64,000 nucleotides of DNA from Gemelliphila palaticanis. Lineage in GTDB: Bacteria; Bacillota; Bacilli; Staphylococcales; Gemellaceae. Within the stretch, counting starts at the first letter, position 1, and each line of letters opens with the position of its first letter. The notes beneath the pieces are model-generated. The model had not been told where the DNA came from and ran no database searches. It saw nothing but the letters and a program-made list of their open reading frames with translations. The stretch spans positions 62,001-126,000 of the forward strand of contig JACBYF010000004.1 of assembly GCA_013415235.1 (NCBI GenBank). The letters are read 5' to 3'. Made by a program: the position numbers and the translations under genes. Positions 1 through 9,234 of the stretch are shown piece by piece.

Positions 1-530
1 ATTTAGTTACACCAGAAAAATTATTACAGACTATAGATTTATATAAAGATTTGTATGATTTTTCGGAAATAGTACCTATATCAGCTTTGAATGGTATAAA
101 TGTGGAAAACCTTTTAAAAGTAACAAAAAATTATTTAGTGCCTAGCATAAAAATGTATCCAGATGAAATAATAACAGATTCTCCTGAATATTTTATTATT
201 TCAGAGTTTATAAGAGAAAAGGTTCTTCAATTAACTTCTCAAGAAATTCCTCATTCTATAGCTGTTGTTATAGACAAAATAGAAAGTAAAGATAATGATA
301 AAAAATTAATAATAGCTTCAATAATTGTAGAAAGAAAATCACAAAAAGGAATGATTATTGGTAAACAAGGAGCTATGATAAAAAAAATAGGCTCAATGGC
401 TAGAAGAGATATAGAAGTTCTTTTGGGAGAAAAGGTATATCTAGAATTATGGGTAAAGGTTATTGATAATTGGAGATCTAAACCTAATTTAATAAAAGAC
501 TTAGGATATAGAGATGACATTTTTGACTAG
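1..530 (+). CDS. era: GTPase Era, C-terminal part (5' end outside window)
   Basis: Era is a Ras-like GTPase that binds the 3' end of 16S rRNA and aids 30S subunit maturation. Only the C-terminal part is present. The frame is open from the window edge (first full codon at base 3) to a TAG at 528-530, so the TTG at 51 is internal. The segment VPISALNG is the end of the G domain (G5-like SA motif). The rest is the KH domain, with the RNA-binding loop IIGKQGAMIKKIG and the family-typical stretch EKVYLELWVKV near the end. recO starts 17 bases before the era stop, the usual Firmicutes order. Identification is firm; the GTP-binding motifs G1-G4 lie outside the window. Confidence 0.95.
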   Translation, partial: LVTPEKLLQTIDLYKDLYDFSEIVPISALNGINVENLLKVTKNYLVPSIKMYPDEIITDSPEYFIISEFIREKVLQLTSQEIPHSIAVVIDKIESKDNDKKLIIASIIVERKSQKGMIIGKQGAMIKKIGSMARRDIEVLLGEKVYLELWVKVIDNWRSKPNLIKDLGYRDDIFD

Positions 531-1257
531 TAATAGCTGTACAGGAATAGTCATTAATAAAATTCAATATAAAGACTATCACGAGATATTAAATATAATT
601 GATGATAAAGGTATAGTAAGTAGTTATTTTTATGAAAATATAAATAAAAATAAAAAGAAAACAAAAGTATCTGTGCCTAATAAAGTTAATGTCGTTTATA
701 TTCAAACTTCAGGAATGAGAAAAATAATATCACTAGATGTTATTGAATATTATAAAAATATAAGTTATGATTTATTCTTACTTAGTGATATAAACTATAT
801 ATTAGAAATGATTTCATATGATGTTGATATCCATGGTTACTATTTGTTATTATCAAACATACTAGATTTAATAGAGTACGAAGATATAGATTCTAAATTA
901 GCCTTACTATTTTTTACGGTTAAATTTTTAGAATTAAATGGACATAGCTTTAGATATAAAACTACAGATAATAGATATTTAGGATACAGTTTTAAAAAAC
1001 ATATGTTTTTAGATTACATAGAGAAATATCATTTTTTTGAAATGGATAATAAATTAGTTAAATTAATATATTTACTTAGGATAAGTGACTATAATATATT
1101 AACAAAAATTTATCTTGATAAAGAAGAATATAGAAAATTATTCATATTTATTAATCTAGTATTAAATAATTACATAGGTATTTATTTGAAAGCATACAAT
1201 AAAATAATAGAATTGGAAGATTATGATAATGATTTTAGAGGTGATAATAAAATATGA
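514..1257 (+). CDS. recO: DNA repair protein RecO
   Basis: RecO mediates RecA loading on SSB-coated DNA in RecF-pathway recombinational repair. The protein has 247 residues, normal for RecO. The N-terminal OB-fold is recognisable from GIVINKIQYKDYHEIL and the following IIDDKGIVSSYFY, the position where RecO proteins carry a GIV..T.dY.E....lfT...G pattern. The remaining helical part is poorly conserved, as usual, and no zinc-binding cysteine cluster is visible. The ATG at 514 has an AGGA seven bases upstream; a TTG at 523 is a weaker alternative. The gene overlaps era by 17 bases and murI by 4, so translation is probably coupled. The call rests on the N-terminus and on position after era. Confidence 0.85.
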   Translation: MTFLTSNSCTGIVINKIQYKDYHEILNIIDDKGIVSSYFYENINKNKKKTKVSVPNKVNVVYIQTSGMRKIISLDVIEYYKNISYDLFLLSDINYILEMISYDVDIHGYYLLLSNILDLIEYEDIDSKLALLFFTVKFLELNGHSFRYKTTDNRYLGYSFKKHMFLDYIEKYHFFEMDNKLVKLIYLLRISDYNILTKIYLDKEEYRKLFIFINLVLNNYIGIYLKAYNKIIELEDYDNDFRGDNKI

Positions 1258-2054
1258 ATGGAGCTATAGGAGTTTTTGATAGTGGAGTAGGAGGTTTGAC
1301 AGTAGTAAAGGAAATAATAGAAAAACTTCCTAACGAAACTATTTATTTTTTTGGAGACACAGCTAATTGTCCTTATGGAGACAAAACAAAAGAGCAAATA
1401 ATAGAAAATGTAGATAAGGCGATAAAATTTTTAATAGATAAAAATATAAAAATAATAATACTAGCTTGTAACACAGCTACTGCAGCTGCATTGGATATAT
1501 TAAAATCAAAATATAATGTTCCAATATTGGGTGTAATAAATGCAGGAGTAAAAGAAGCTATAAAATCAACAAAAAATAAAAAAGTAGTAGTTTTAGGTAC
1601 AAGATATACAATTAATTCAAATATATATCCTAACGAATTAAAAAAAGAAAATAATGAAATAGAAGTTTTTGGAAAATCATGCCCTAGTTTTGTACCATTT
1701 ATAGAAGAAGGAAAATATAAAGATAGCAATTTATCTTTCGAATTAGTTAGAGAAGAACTTAAAAATTTTGATATAAAAGGTTCAGATACCATAGTCTTGG
1801 GTTGTACACACTATCCAATTTTAAAAGATTCTATAGAAAAATTTTATGGAAGTGATATTAATATAGTTTCTCCTAGTAAAGAAGTTTCAGTAGAATTAGT
1901 AAATGAGTTAACAAAATATGATATTTTATCTAAAGAAAAAATAGATGACGATATATTATTTATATCTAAAAACGACAAAAACTTCCATGAAACAGCGAAA
2001 AATTTATTGTATAAAAATATTTTTATAAAAAATCTAGATGAAATAAAGGAATAA
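1254..2054 (+). CDS. murI: Glutamate racemase
   Basis: MurI interconverts L- and D-glutamate and supplies D-Glu for peptidoglycan. The 266-residue length is normal. The N-terminus shows GVFDSGVGGLTV with the catalytic-site Asp9/Ser10. The two racemising cysteines are Cys72 in ACNTATAAAL and Cys184 in GCTHYPIL. The start ATG overlaps the recO stop (ATGA arrangement), and rdgB follows after 4 bases. A murI-rdgB pairing is common in Bacilli. Cofactor-independent cytoplasmic enzyme; identification is secure. Confidence 0.97.
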   Translation: MNGAIGVFDSGVGGLTVVKEIIEKLPNETIYFFGDTANCPYGDKTKEQIIENVDKAIKFLIDKNIKIIILACNTATAAALDILKSKYNVPILGVINAGVKEAIKSTKNKKVVVLGTRYTINSNIYPNELKKENNEIEVFGKSCPSFVPFIEEGKYKDSNLSFELVREELKNFDIKGSDTIVLGCTHYPILKDSIEKFYGSDINIVSPSKEVSVELVNELTKYDILSKEKIDDDILFISKNDKNFHETAKNLLYKNIFIKNLDEIKE

Positions 2055-2058
2055 TAAA

Positions 2059-2631
2059 ATGAAAGAATTAGTTTTAGCATCAAATAATCTTCATAAAATA
2101 GAAGAAATAAGAAGCATTTTGACAGACTATAAGATATTATCATTAAATGATATAGGTTTTAACTTTGAAATCGATGAAGATCAAGATACATTTGAAGGTA
2201 ATGCAGAAAAAAAAGCATATACTATTTATAAATATTGTAACAAACCTACAATAGCAGATGATAGTGGATTATGTGTAGATAAGTTGTCTGGTGAACCTGG
2301 AGTTTATTCAGCTAGATACTCTTCAACAGGTAAAGATTATGATAATATACAAAAAGTTCTAAAAAAACTAAATGGAGAAGAGTCAACAGCTAGATTTATA
2401 TCTGTTATATCTTATGTAAATGAAAATGGAGAAGTATTTAACTTTAGAGGAGAAATAGAAGGTAAAATAATTAATGAACTTAGAGGCAATAATGGATTTG
2501 GATATGATCCCATATTTTATGTAGAAGATTATAAAAAAACATTTGCTGAGTTGACTTCTGAAGAAAAAAATAAAATAAGTCACAGAAATAGAGCTTTACA
2601 AAAATTTTATGATTATTTAAAGGAGATCTAA
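2059..2631 (+). CDS. rdgB: Non-canonical purine NTP pyrophosphatase (RdgB/HAM1)
   Basis: This enzyme hydrolyses dITP, ITP and XTP to monophosphates, keeping deaminated purines out of DNA and RNA. The 190-residue protein has the HAM1 signature elements in order: LVLASNNLHKIEEI at the N-terminus (substrate-binding SxNxxK), IADDSGLCVDKL with catalytic-site Asp67/Asp68, GVYSARYSS, GYDPIF, and SHRNRAL near the C-terminus. It lies 4 bases after murI and 4 bases before a ferredoxin gene, within one operon. Confidence 0.96.
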   Translation: MKELVLASNNLHKIEEIRSILTDYKILSLNDIGFNFEIDEDQDTFEGNAEKKAYTIYKYCNKPTIADDSGLCVDKLSGEPGVYSARYSSTGKDYDNIQKVLKKLNGEESTARFISVISYVNENGEVFNFRGEIEGKIINELRGNNGFGYDPIFYVEDYKKTFAELTSEEKNKISHRNRALQKFYDYLKEI

Positions 2632-2635
2632 AATT

Positions 2636-2845
2636 TTGAAAACAAAAGTAAATAGAGAAACTTGTATATCTTGTGGAAATTGCTACTCAATTTGTCCAGA
2701 AATATTTGAGTGTGATGAAGAAGGTATAGCTTTTTGTCATTTAGATAATAATAAAATGGAAGTAACAATAGATGCATATTTAGAAAAAAGTCTAATAGAT
2801 TGTGTAGAATGTTGTCCTACAGAATCCATTTTAGTAAGAAAATAG
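2636..2845 (+). CDS. Small 4Fe-4S ferredoxin
   Basis: A 69-residue Bacillus-type ferredoxin, an electron carrier with one [4Fe-4S] cluster. The cluster ligands are expected to be Cys10, Cys13 and Cys16 (CISCGNC) plus Cys60 in CCPTESI near the C-terminus. The protein has nine cysteines in all (also 20, 26, 34, 56, 59), more than the four needed. The start is TTG at 2636, with AAGGAG ending about 10 bases upstream. It is placed between rdgB and ftsK and probably cotranscribed. Its redox partner cannot be inferred from the neighbours. Confidence 0.9.
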   Translation: MKTKVNRETCISCGNCYSICPEIFECDEEGIAFCHLDNNKMEVTIDAYLEKSLIDCVECCPTESILVRK

Positions 2846-2857
2846 TGGAGGTGTGAT

Positions 2858-5086
2858 TTGGCAAAGAAAAAAAGTAAAAAAACGAAAAATTCTTCCAGAG
2901 CAAAATCTTCTAAAAAAGAAAATTATTTAAGTTTTATAAGTGAACTTAAAAATAAAAATAGGTACCTTTATAACTTATTAATATCAATGATATTTTTTCT
3001 ATTAGGATTACTTTCATTCTTTAGAATGGGGTTTATAGGTTCTTTTACAGATAATGGATTTAAGTATTTATTTGGAAGTTATATTTATATAATATATCTA
3101 ATAATTTTATGTTATCCTATAATACTACTATTTAATATAAATATAAAGTATAAAAATTATATATTTTCAATATTATTTTTATTACAATTAGTTTTTGAAA
3201 TAATATTCTACAATTTTAATAACTATAATTTTTTTGATTATAAATATGTTATTAATCACCCAACTAATTATTTAGGAGGCGGTATAATAGCATTTTATAT
3301 TGTAAAATTATTAGTATACTTATTATCTTATTATGGAACATTAATAATAGTAGTTTCTACATTATTGTTTATAATTTTAATATTTATTAATAAACACTAT
3401 CCTAGTTTTTTATCTAGTATTTATGATTTATTAAAAATAAAAAATAAAGAAACAGTTTCAGAAATTAATGAACAAGATTTAGGAACATTAGTAACTAGTG
3501 AAGAAAAAAATACAAATTTAGAAAATTATAATAATATAAATGAAAAAGATTTTGAAGTTGACATGCAAAGCTTTAAAAAAGATAGTAAATCAAGAAGTAA
3601 TAGATCTTTACATAAAGATTATGATGATATATATAATTCTAATACGGATAGTATAATTACAACAGAAACTAGTACTTACGATAACTATAAATTACCATCG
3701 TTAAATTTATTAATGGATCCAATTGAAAATAAATCTATATCAAAAGAAGATATAGTAAATAAATCAAGAATATTACAATCAACATTTAAAGATTTTGGAG
3801 TAGAAGTAAAGATAGTAAAAGCGATTGTAGGACCCTCTATAACTCAATTTCAAATCTTGCCTACTCCAGGAACTAAAGTTAGCAAAATAGTTAATCTTAG
3901 TAACGATATAGCATTAAATTTAGCTGCTAAAGATGTTAGAATTGAAGCACCAATACCAGGGAAATCTCTTATAGGTATTGAAATACCAAATGATGTAAAT
4001 CAATTAGTAACAATGAAAGAAGTCTTTGTCAATGATAATGATAATTCACCTTTAAATGTAGCTTTAGGAAAAGATGTATCAGGGAACTCTATTTTTGCAA
4101 GATTAGACAGAATGCCACATTTATTAGTTGCCGGATCTACAGGAAGTGGTAAGTCCGTTTGTGTTAACACTATAATAACTAGTTTACTTATGAAAAACAA
4201 ACCAGATAAGGTAAAATTAATAATGATTGATCCCAAAATGGTTGAGTTATCTATATATGATGGTATTCCGCATTTATTAACACCTGTAGTAACCAATCCA
4301 TTAAAAGCTGCTGATGTTTTACATAAAGTAGTTTTAGAAATGGAGAAAAGATATAAAGAATTTTCTATAGCTAGAGTAAAAAATATAGAAGGTTATAATA
4401 AAATAGCTGCTAAAGATGAAGACTATAAAGAATTTCCTTATATAGTAGTTATTATAGATGAGTTGGCTGATTTAATGATGGTGGCTTCAAAAGAAGTTGA
4501 GGAATCTATAGCAAGGATATCTCAAATGGCGAGAGCTGCAGGTATTCATTTAATAATAGCTACGCAAAGACCATCTGTAGATGTAATAACAGGAGTTATA
4601 AAAACTAATATTCCATCAAGAATAGCATTTTCTGTTAGTTCAAGTATAGACTCTAGAACTATAATAGATAAAGCAGGAGCGGAAACATTATTAGGAAAAG
4701 GAGATATGCTGTTCCAATCAGCAGAATCAAGTAAACCAATAAGAGTACAAGGAGCATTCTTATCAGATCAGGAAGTAGAAAATATTGTAGAATATATAAA
4801 ATCACAATCAGATACAGAATATGATGAAAGCATGATGCCTAGTGAATCATCAAGTAGGGAAGGAAGTTCTGAAGAAACAGATCCATTGTATAAGGAAGTT
4901 CTATTATTTATAGCAAAAACTCAAAAAGCCTCAGCATCTCTACTTCAAAGAAGGTTTAAGATTGGTTATAATAGAGCTGCAAGAATAATAGAAATGTTGG
5001 AAGATGATGGCTATATAGGTCCATCAGAAGGAAGTAAACCTAGAAAAGTTTTCTTAGAACCGGAGTTTGCAGAAAATAATGAATAA
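2858..5086 (+). CDS. ftsK: DNA translocase FtsK/SpoIIIE
   Basis: Membrane-anchored hexameric dsDNA motor that clears chromosomal DNA from the division septum and assists dimer resolution near the terminus. It has 742 residues. The N-terminus is Lys-rich, followed by four or five membrane segments at about 38-57, 75-93, 100-118 and 142-178. A low-complexity acidic/polar linker (about 195-290) leads to the alpha/beta motor domain, with Walker A GSTGSGKS at 426-433 and Walker [12 protein letters not shown] near 530-540. A winged-helix gamma domain lies at the C-terminus (about 675-735, with [14 protein letters not shown]). Start is TTG at 2858 after GGAGG. The length fits SpoIIIE-type proteins; a separate soluble paralogue (SftA) cannot be excluded elsewhere. 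A XerS gene lies in this window, its likely partner. Confidence 0.95.
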   Translation: MAKKKSKKTKNSSRAKSSKKENYLSFISELKNKNRYLYNLLISMIFFLLGLLSFFRMGFIGSFTDNGFKYLFGSYIYIIYLIILCYPIILLFNINIKYKNYIFSILFLLQLVFEIIFYNFNNYNFFDYKYVINHPTNYLGGGIIAFYIVKLLVYLLSYYGTLIIVVSTLLFIILIFINKHYPSFLSSIYDLLKIKNKETVSEINEQDLGTLVTSEEKNTNLENYNNINEKDFEVDMQSFKKDSKSRSNRSLHKDYDDIYNSNTDSIITTETSTYDNYKLPSLNLLMDPIENKSISKEDIVNKSRILQSTFKDFGVEVKIVKAIVGPSITQFQILPTPGTKVSKIVNLSNDIALNLAAKDVRIEAPIPGKSLIGIEIPNDVNQLVTMKEVFVNDNDNSPLNVALGKDVSGNSIFARLDRMPHLLVAGSTGSGKSVCVNTIITSLLMKNKPDKVKLIMIDPKMVELSIYDGIPHLLTPVVTNPLKAADVLHKVVLEMEKRYKEFSIARVKNIEGYNKIAAKDEDYKEFPYIVVIIDELADLMMVASKEVEESIARISQMARAAGIHLIIATQRPSVDVITGVIKTNIPSRIAFSVSSSIDSRTIIDKAGAETLLGKGDMLFQSAESSKPIRVQGAFLSDQEVENIVEYIKSQSDTEYDESMMPSESSSREGSSEETDPLYKEVLLFIAKTQKASASLLQRRFKIGYNRAARIIEMLEDDGYIGPSEGSKPRKVFLEPEFAENNE

Positions 5087-5089
5087 ATA

Positions 5090-5118
5090 TTGTTACTAAA
5101 ATTTATTTATGATATAAT
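5090..5118 (+). promoter_or_regulatory. Sigma-A promoter for pgsA
   Basis: -35 TTGTTA (5090-5095), 17-base spacer, -10 TATAAT (5113-5118) preceded by TG one base before, i.e. an extended -10. It sits just after the ftsK stop and about 40 bases before the pgsA start. Confidence 0.75.
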
Positions 5119-5157
5119 ACTTTAAAATATATAAAATTATTATTAGAAAGGGATAAT

Positions 5158-5736
5158 ATGAACCTAAATTTACCTAACAAAATTACTATATTTAGAATAT
5201 TTATGATACCGATGTTTGTATTCTTTATGATTTATAAAATAGACGGTTCAATATCTATTTTAGGAGGAAGAGAAATATCTTATAATATTTTTATTTCTGC
5301 TATAATATTTATTTTTGCTTCAATAACAGATTTTATAGACGGCTATATAGCTAGAAAATATAATTTAGTAACGAATATGGGTAAATTTTTAGATCCTTTA
5401 GCAGACAAGTTACTTGTAGGTAGTGCCTTTATAGTTATGATAGAGTTAGGGCTTATACAAAGTTGGATGGTTGTTTGCGTAATAGCTAGAGAATTTTCTG
5501 TTACTGGGCTTAGAATGCTTGCTATAGAGCAAGGAGAAGTTATAGCGGCAGGGCTATTAGGAAAATTAAAAACTATATTCCAAATAATTGCTATATGCTT
5601 GTTACTATTGGGTAATCCTATATTTAATAATATTGGAATTTCATTAGATATTATTATTTTATGGATTTCAGTTATACTTACTATATTATCAGGTTTAGAA
5701 TACTTTAAAAATTCATTACATGTATTTAAAGATTAA
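5158..5736 (+). CDS. pgsA: CDP-diacylglycerol-glycerol-3-phosphate 3-phosphatidyltransferase
   Basis: PgsA makes phosphatidylglycerol phosphate, the first committed step to phosphatidylglycerol and cardiolipin, in the cytoplasmic membrane. The 192-residue protein contains the complete CDP-alcohol phosphotransferase motif D58-x2-D61-G-x2-AR-x8-G75-x3-D79-x3-D83, whose aspartates bind the metal. It is mostly hydrophobic, with about six membrane segments. The start ATG follows AGAAAGGG. It has its own promoter and is closed by a hairpin terminator, so it looks monocistronic. In Bacillus pgsA precedes cinA/recA; here recA is about 58 kb away. Confidence 0.94.
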   Translation: MNLNLPNKITIFRIFMIPMFVFFMIYKIDGSISILGGREISYNIFISAIIFIFASITDFIDGYIARKYNLVTNMGKFLDPLADKLLVGSAFIVMIELGLIQSWMVVCVIAREFSVTGLRMLAIEQGEVIAAGLLGKLKTIFQIIAICLLLLGNPIFNNIGISLDIIILWISVILTILSGLEYFKNSLHVFKD

Positions 5737-5739
5737 TTA

Positions 5740-5772
5740 AGAATTGCTAGTTTTTAACTAGCAATTCTTTTT
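5740..5772 (+). terminator. Rho-independent terminator of pgsA
   Basis: Perfect 11-base stem AGAATTGCTAG / CTAGCAATTCT with a 7-base loop, followed by a T run. It begins three bases after the pgsA stop codon. Confidence 0.9.
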
Positions 5773-5844
5773 GTATTAATGTTTATTAAAATAAAAAAAA
5801 ATGTTATTATATATATTGATAATAAATTTTTTATAGAGGTATTT

Positions 5845-6648
5845 ATGGTAAAAGAGAGAGCAGATGTGCTTAGTGTTAATCAAGGGCTTTTTGATTCAAG
5901 AGAAAAAGCCAAACGAGCTATAATGGCAGGAATAGTATTTAATGATAATATTAGAATAGATAAACCTGGTGAGAAGATTCCGATAGAATCAGAATTAAGA
6001 ATTAAGGGAAAAAAACTTCCTTATGTTAGTAGAGGAGGTTTAAAATTAGAGAAGGCAATAAAGGAATTTAATTTTAATGTTAATGGAAAAGGAATGATAG
6101 ATATTGGATCTTCTACAGGAGGATTTACAGACTGTGCACTACAAAATGGAGCGCAATATGTGTATGCTTTAGATGTAGGAACTAATCAGTTAGCTTGGAA
6201 ATTAAGAGAAGATGAAAGAGTAATAGTAATGGAAAAAACTAATTTTAGACATTGCGATAAAAGTATGTTTCCTAGACCTATAGATATAGCTACAATAGAT
6301 GTATCATTTATATCATTAACATTAATATTACCTAAATTATCAGAACTAATAGAAGTTGATGGAGAGGTATGTGCTTTAATTAAGCCACAATTTGAGGCAG
6401 GTAAAGATAAAGTAGGTAAAGGTGGAATAGTTAGGGATAAAAAAGTTCATTTTGAAGTTTTAGAGAAAATATATTACTTTGCTAATAGTTTAGGATTCAG
6501 TGTTATTAATGCTACATACTCACCTATAACAGGAGGAGACGGAAATGTAGAATACTTGATGATATTAAAGTTCAATAAAGAGAATGTAGAAAATGGTAAA
6601 ATTAATTTAGAAAAGTTAGTGGAAGAAGCTAATACTAACTTTAAGTAG
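5845..6648 (+). CDS. tlyA: TlyA family rRNA (cytidine-2'-O)-methyltransferase
   Basis: TlyA-family proteins methylate 2'-OH groups of cytidines in 16S/23S rRNA; some were first described as haemolysins. The N-terminus (about residues 1-60) is an S4 RNA-binding domain. It is followed by an FtsJ-like methyltransferase domain with the SAM motif MIDIGSSTGGFTDCAL, then IATIDVSFISL and LIKPQFEAG. I chose ATG 5845 (267 residues), directly after AGAGGT, with MVKERADVLSV matching family N-termini. An in-frame ATG at 5779 would add 22 AT-rich-coded residues and has no ribosome binding site. recN follows 10 bases later, the classic Bacilli order tlyA-(argR)-recN, here without argR between. Confidence 0.92.
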   Translation: MVKERADVLSVNQGLFDSREKAKRAIMAGIVFNDNIRIDKPGEKIPIESELRIKGKKLPYVSRGGLKLEKAIKEFNFNVNGKGMIDIGSSTGGFTDCALQNGAQYVYALDVGTNQLAWKLREDERVIVMEKTNFRHCDKSMFPRPIDIATIDVSFISLTLILPKLSELIEVDGEVCALIKPQFEAGKDKVGKGGIVRDKKVHFEVLEKIYYFANSLGFSVINATYSPITGGDGNVEYLMILKFNKENVENGKINLEKLVEEANTNFK

Positions 6649-6658
6649 AGAGGTTTTT

Positions 6659-8368
6659 ATGTTAATACAATTAAACATTAAACAATTTGGTATTATAGAG
6701 AATAGTATAATTGACTTTAAAAATGGACTAACAATATTAAGTGGAGAAACAGGTTCAGGAAAAAGTATGATATTTTCTGCTATTTCTCAATTATCTGGTC
6801 AAAGATCTTCTACTTCTTATATAAGACATGGTCAGGATAAGGCTACAATAGAAGGTATATTTGATTTACCTAACAACAATAAACTTATTAAATTATTAGA
6901 TAAACTAGATATTGATTACGAAGATGGAATATTGGTTATCAGAAGGGATATATATATATCTGGTAAAAGTATATGTAGAGTTAATAATTTAGTTGTTAAC
7001 TTGACAACTCTTAAGGAAATATCTTCATTTTTAATTGATATACATGAACAACACGATAGTCAAATATTACTCAATGAAAAAAATCATATTTCTTTATTAG
7101 ATTCATACGCCAAAGAAAGTATATCTAGTCTATTATTAGAATATAAAAATAAATATAGAGAATATAAAAGTATTTCTAATAAAATTGAACATTTTAAAAA
7201 TAAGGAAAGTGATATATTACAAAAACTTGATTTTTTAAAATATCAGTATGAAGAAATAAATAAACTAAACCTTGTAGAAAATGAAGATATTGAATTGAAT
7301 GAAGAACTAGAGTACCTATCTAATTATGAAAAAATAAATAATATAATTCAAGAAACATCTAATATTATATCTTCAGATGAAGGAGTTTTAAGTGGGTTAT
7401 ATAGTATTAAAGAAAATGTAAAAGATCTAGCAAAATACAGTTCTAATTTCGAAGAAAAATCAGAAGATTTAGAAAATTTATACTATATATTAGAAGATCT
7501 ACAGTATGATTTATCAAGATATTCTAGCAGTATTGAATATGATGAAAATAGGCTTAATAACATAGAATATAGACTTTCTAAAATAAAACAATTAGAAAAA
7601 AAATATTCAAAAACTGTTAATGAACTTATAAAGTATAAAACAGAAATAAATAATGAAATATTTGAATTAGAAAACTATGATGAAAATTATGAAAAGTATA
7701 AAGAAGAAAAGTTGATTATAGAAGATAATCTTAAAGAACTAGCAAGAAAAATAACACTCACAAGAAAAGATGTAGCTAGAAAATTAGAAGAACTAATCCA
7801 TAAAGAGCTAAAATTTTTATATATGGAGAAGAGTATTATAAAGATTCAAATAAAAGAAAAAGAATTATCTGCTGATGGAGTAGATGATGTAAAAATTTTA
7901 ATAAGTTCTAATTTGGGAGAACCACTAAAATCATTATCTAAAGTGGCTTCAGGTGGAGAATTATCTAGAGTTATGTTGGCGCTAAAAATTATATTTTCAA
8001 ATAGTATTGATGCAATATCAATAATATTTGACGAAATAGATACAGGAATTAGTGGTAGAGTATCTCAAAAAATGGCAGAAAAAATATATCAACTATCAAT
8101 AAATTCTCAAGTTTTATGTATATCACATTTACCACAAACTACAGCACTAGCAGATAATAATTTATTAATTAGTAAAGAAATAAGAGACGATAGAACAATA
8201 TCTACTATAAGAGAATTAGGAGAAAATGAAGTTATACAAGAGATAGCAAGAATGATTTCAGGGAACACTACAACACAACTATCAGTAGATCATGCAATAG
8301 AATTAGTAAATAATTCAAAAATTATAAAAAATAATATAAAATTTGATAAAAAGGAGAATAATGACTAA
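6659..8368 (+). CDS. recN: DNA repair protein RecN
   Basis: RecN is an SMC-like ATPase that acts early at DNA double-strand breaks. It has 569 residues, normal length. Walker A GETGSGKS lies at 29-36. A long Glu/Lys-rich coiled-coil middle (about 160-390) carries the hinge. The ABC signature is VASGGELSRVMLALK and Walker B IIFDEIDTGISG, followed by the His switch (LCISHLPQ). The start ATG follows AGAGG. The 3' end overlaps rsgA by 8 bases, an unusual but clear arrangement. Confidence 0.97.
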   Translation: MLIQLNIKQFGIIENSIIDFKNGLTILSGETGSGKSMIFSAISQLSGQRSSTSYIRHGQDKATIEGIFDLPNNNKLIKLLDKLDIDYEDGILVIRRDIYISGKSICRVNNLVVNLTTLKEISSFLIDIHEQHDSQILLNEKNHISLLDSYAKESISSLLLEYKNKYREYKSISNKIEHFKNKESDILQKLDFLKYQYEEINKLNLVENEDIELNEELEYLSNYEKINNIIQETSNIISSDEGVLSGLYSIKENVKDLAKYSSNFEEKSEDLENLYYILEDLQYDLSRYSSSIEYDENRLNNIEYRLSKIKQLEKKYSKTVNELIKYKTEINNEIFELENYDENYEKYKEEKLIIEDNLKELARKITLTRKDVARKLEELIHKELKFLYMEKSIIKIQIKEKELSADGVDDVKILISSNLGEPLKSLSKVASGGELSRVMLALKIIFSNSIDAISIIFDEIDTGISGRVSQKMAEKIYQLSINSQVLCISHLPQTTALADNNLLISKEIRDDRTISTIRELGENEVIQEIARMISGNTTTQLSVDHAIELVNNSKIIKNNIKFDKKENND

Positions 8369-9233
8369 TAAAGAAGGAAAAATAATAAAAGCATTGAGTG
8401 GATTTTATTATGTCTTATCAGAGAATAATATAATAGAATGTAGAGCTAGAGGAAATTTTAGAAATAATAAAATTATTCCATTAGTTGGAGATATAGTTAC
8501 AATAAAAAAAGAAAATGATTCTCTAGGTTACATAATAGATATACAAGAAAGAGAAAATGAACTCATTAGACCTAAAATTGCTAATGTGGATTATAACATA
8601 ATAGTTACATCTTTAAAAGAACCTGAATTTTCTAGTAAATTACTAGATAAATTAATAGTATTAAATGAGTATAGTGATGTAAAAACAATAATTATTTTTA
8701 CTAAGTGGGATTTATTGGATTTAGAAGAAAAATTGAAATATGAAAAAATATTCAATTATTACGAATCACTAGGTTATATTATTTTGAAAAATAACACTGA
8801 AGATACAGATAAATTAAAAAAATATATTTCGGGGAAATATGTATCTATATCTGGGCAATCTGGTAGTGGTAAATCAACATTTATAAACAAATTATCATCA
8901 GGGAAATTTGAATTAGAGACAGCTAAAATATCAAAAATGTTAGGAAGAGGGAAGCATACAACTAGGCATATAGAATTTCATAAAATAGATGATTTTTATA
9001 TAGCAGATACACCGGGATTTTCATCATTAGATATAACATTTATAGAAAAGGAAGATTTAAAATATTTATTTATAGAATTTTCAAAAGAAGATTGTAAATA
9101 CTTAACTTGTAATCACATAGATGAGCCTAATTGTGGAGTTAAAAATATACTTGATGATAGTTATATTTTAGAAAGATATAATAATTACAAAATATTGTTT
9201 AAAGAAAAAGAAGAAACTAAAAGGAGATACTAA
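8361..9233 (+). CDS. rsgA: Ribosome small subunit-dependent GTPase RsgA
   Basis: RsgA is a circularly permuted GTPase that acts as a late 30S assembly checkpoint. From ATG 8361 it has 290 residues. Domain order is an N-terminal OB-fold (1-70), then the permuted G domain with G4 TKWD (114-117), P-loop GQSGSGKS (165-172) and G3 DTPG (216-219). The C-terminal zinc knuckle is Cys245, Cys250, His252 and Cys258. ATG 8361 is preceded by AAGGAG; a TTG at 8343 in the same frame would place that site inside the gene, so I rejected it. It overlaps the recN end and precedes rpe by one base, as in Bacillus rsgA-rpe-thiN. The Ser/Thr kinase and phosphatase genes often found upstream are absent. Confidence 0.95.
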   Translation: MTNKEGKIIKALSGFYYVLSENNIIECRARGNFRNNKIIPLVGDIVTIKKENDSLGYIIDIQERENELIRPKIANVDYNIIVTSLKEPEFSSKLLDKLIVLNEYSDVKTIIIFTKWDLLDLEEKLKYEKIFNYYESLGYIILKNNTEDTDKLKKYISGKYVSISGQSGSGKSTFINKLSSGKFELETAKISKMLGRGKHTTRHIEFHKIDDFYIADTPGFSSLDITFIEKEDLKYLFIEFSKEDCKYLTCNHIDEPNCGVKNILDDSYILERYNNYKILFKEKEETKRRY

Positions 9234-9234
9234 A

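Noticed and set aside
5779-5844. Longer N-terminus for TlyA from ATG 5779
   Set aside because: No ribosome binding site, and the added residues do not resemble the family; ATG 5845 has AGAGGT and a matching N-terminus.
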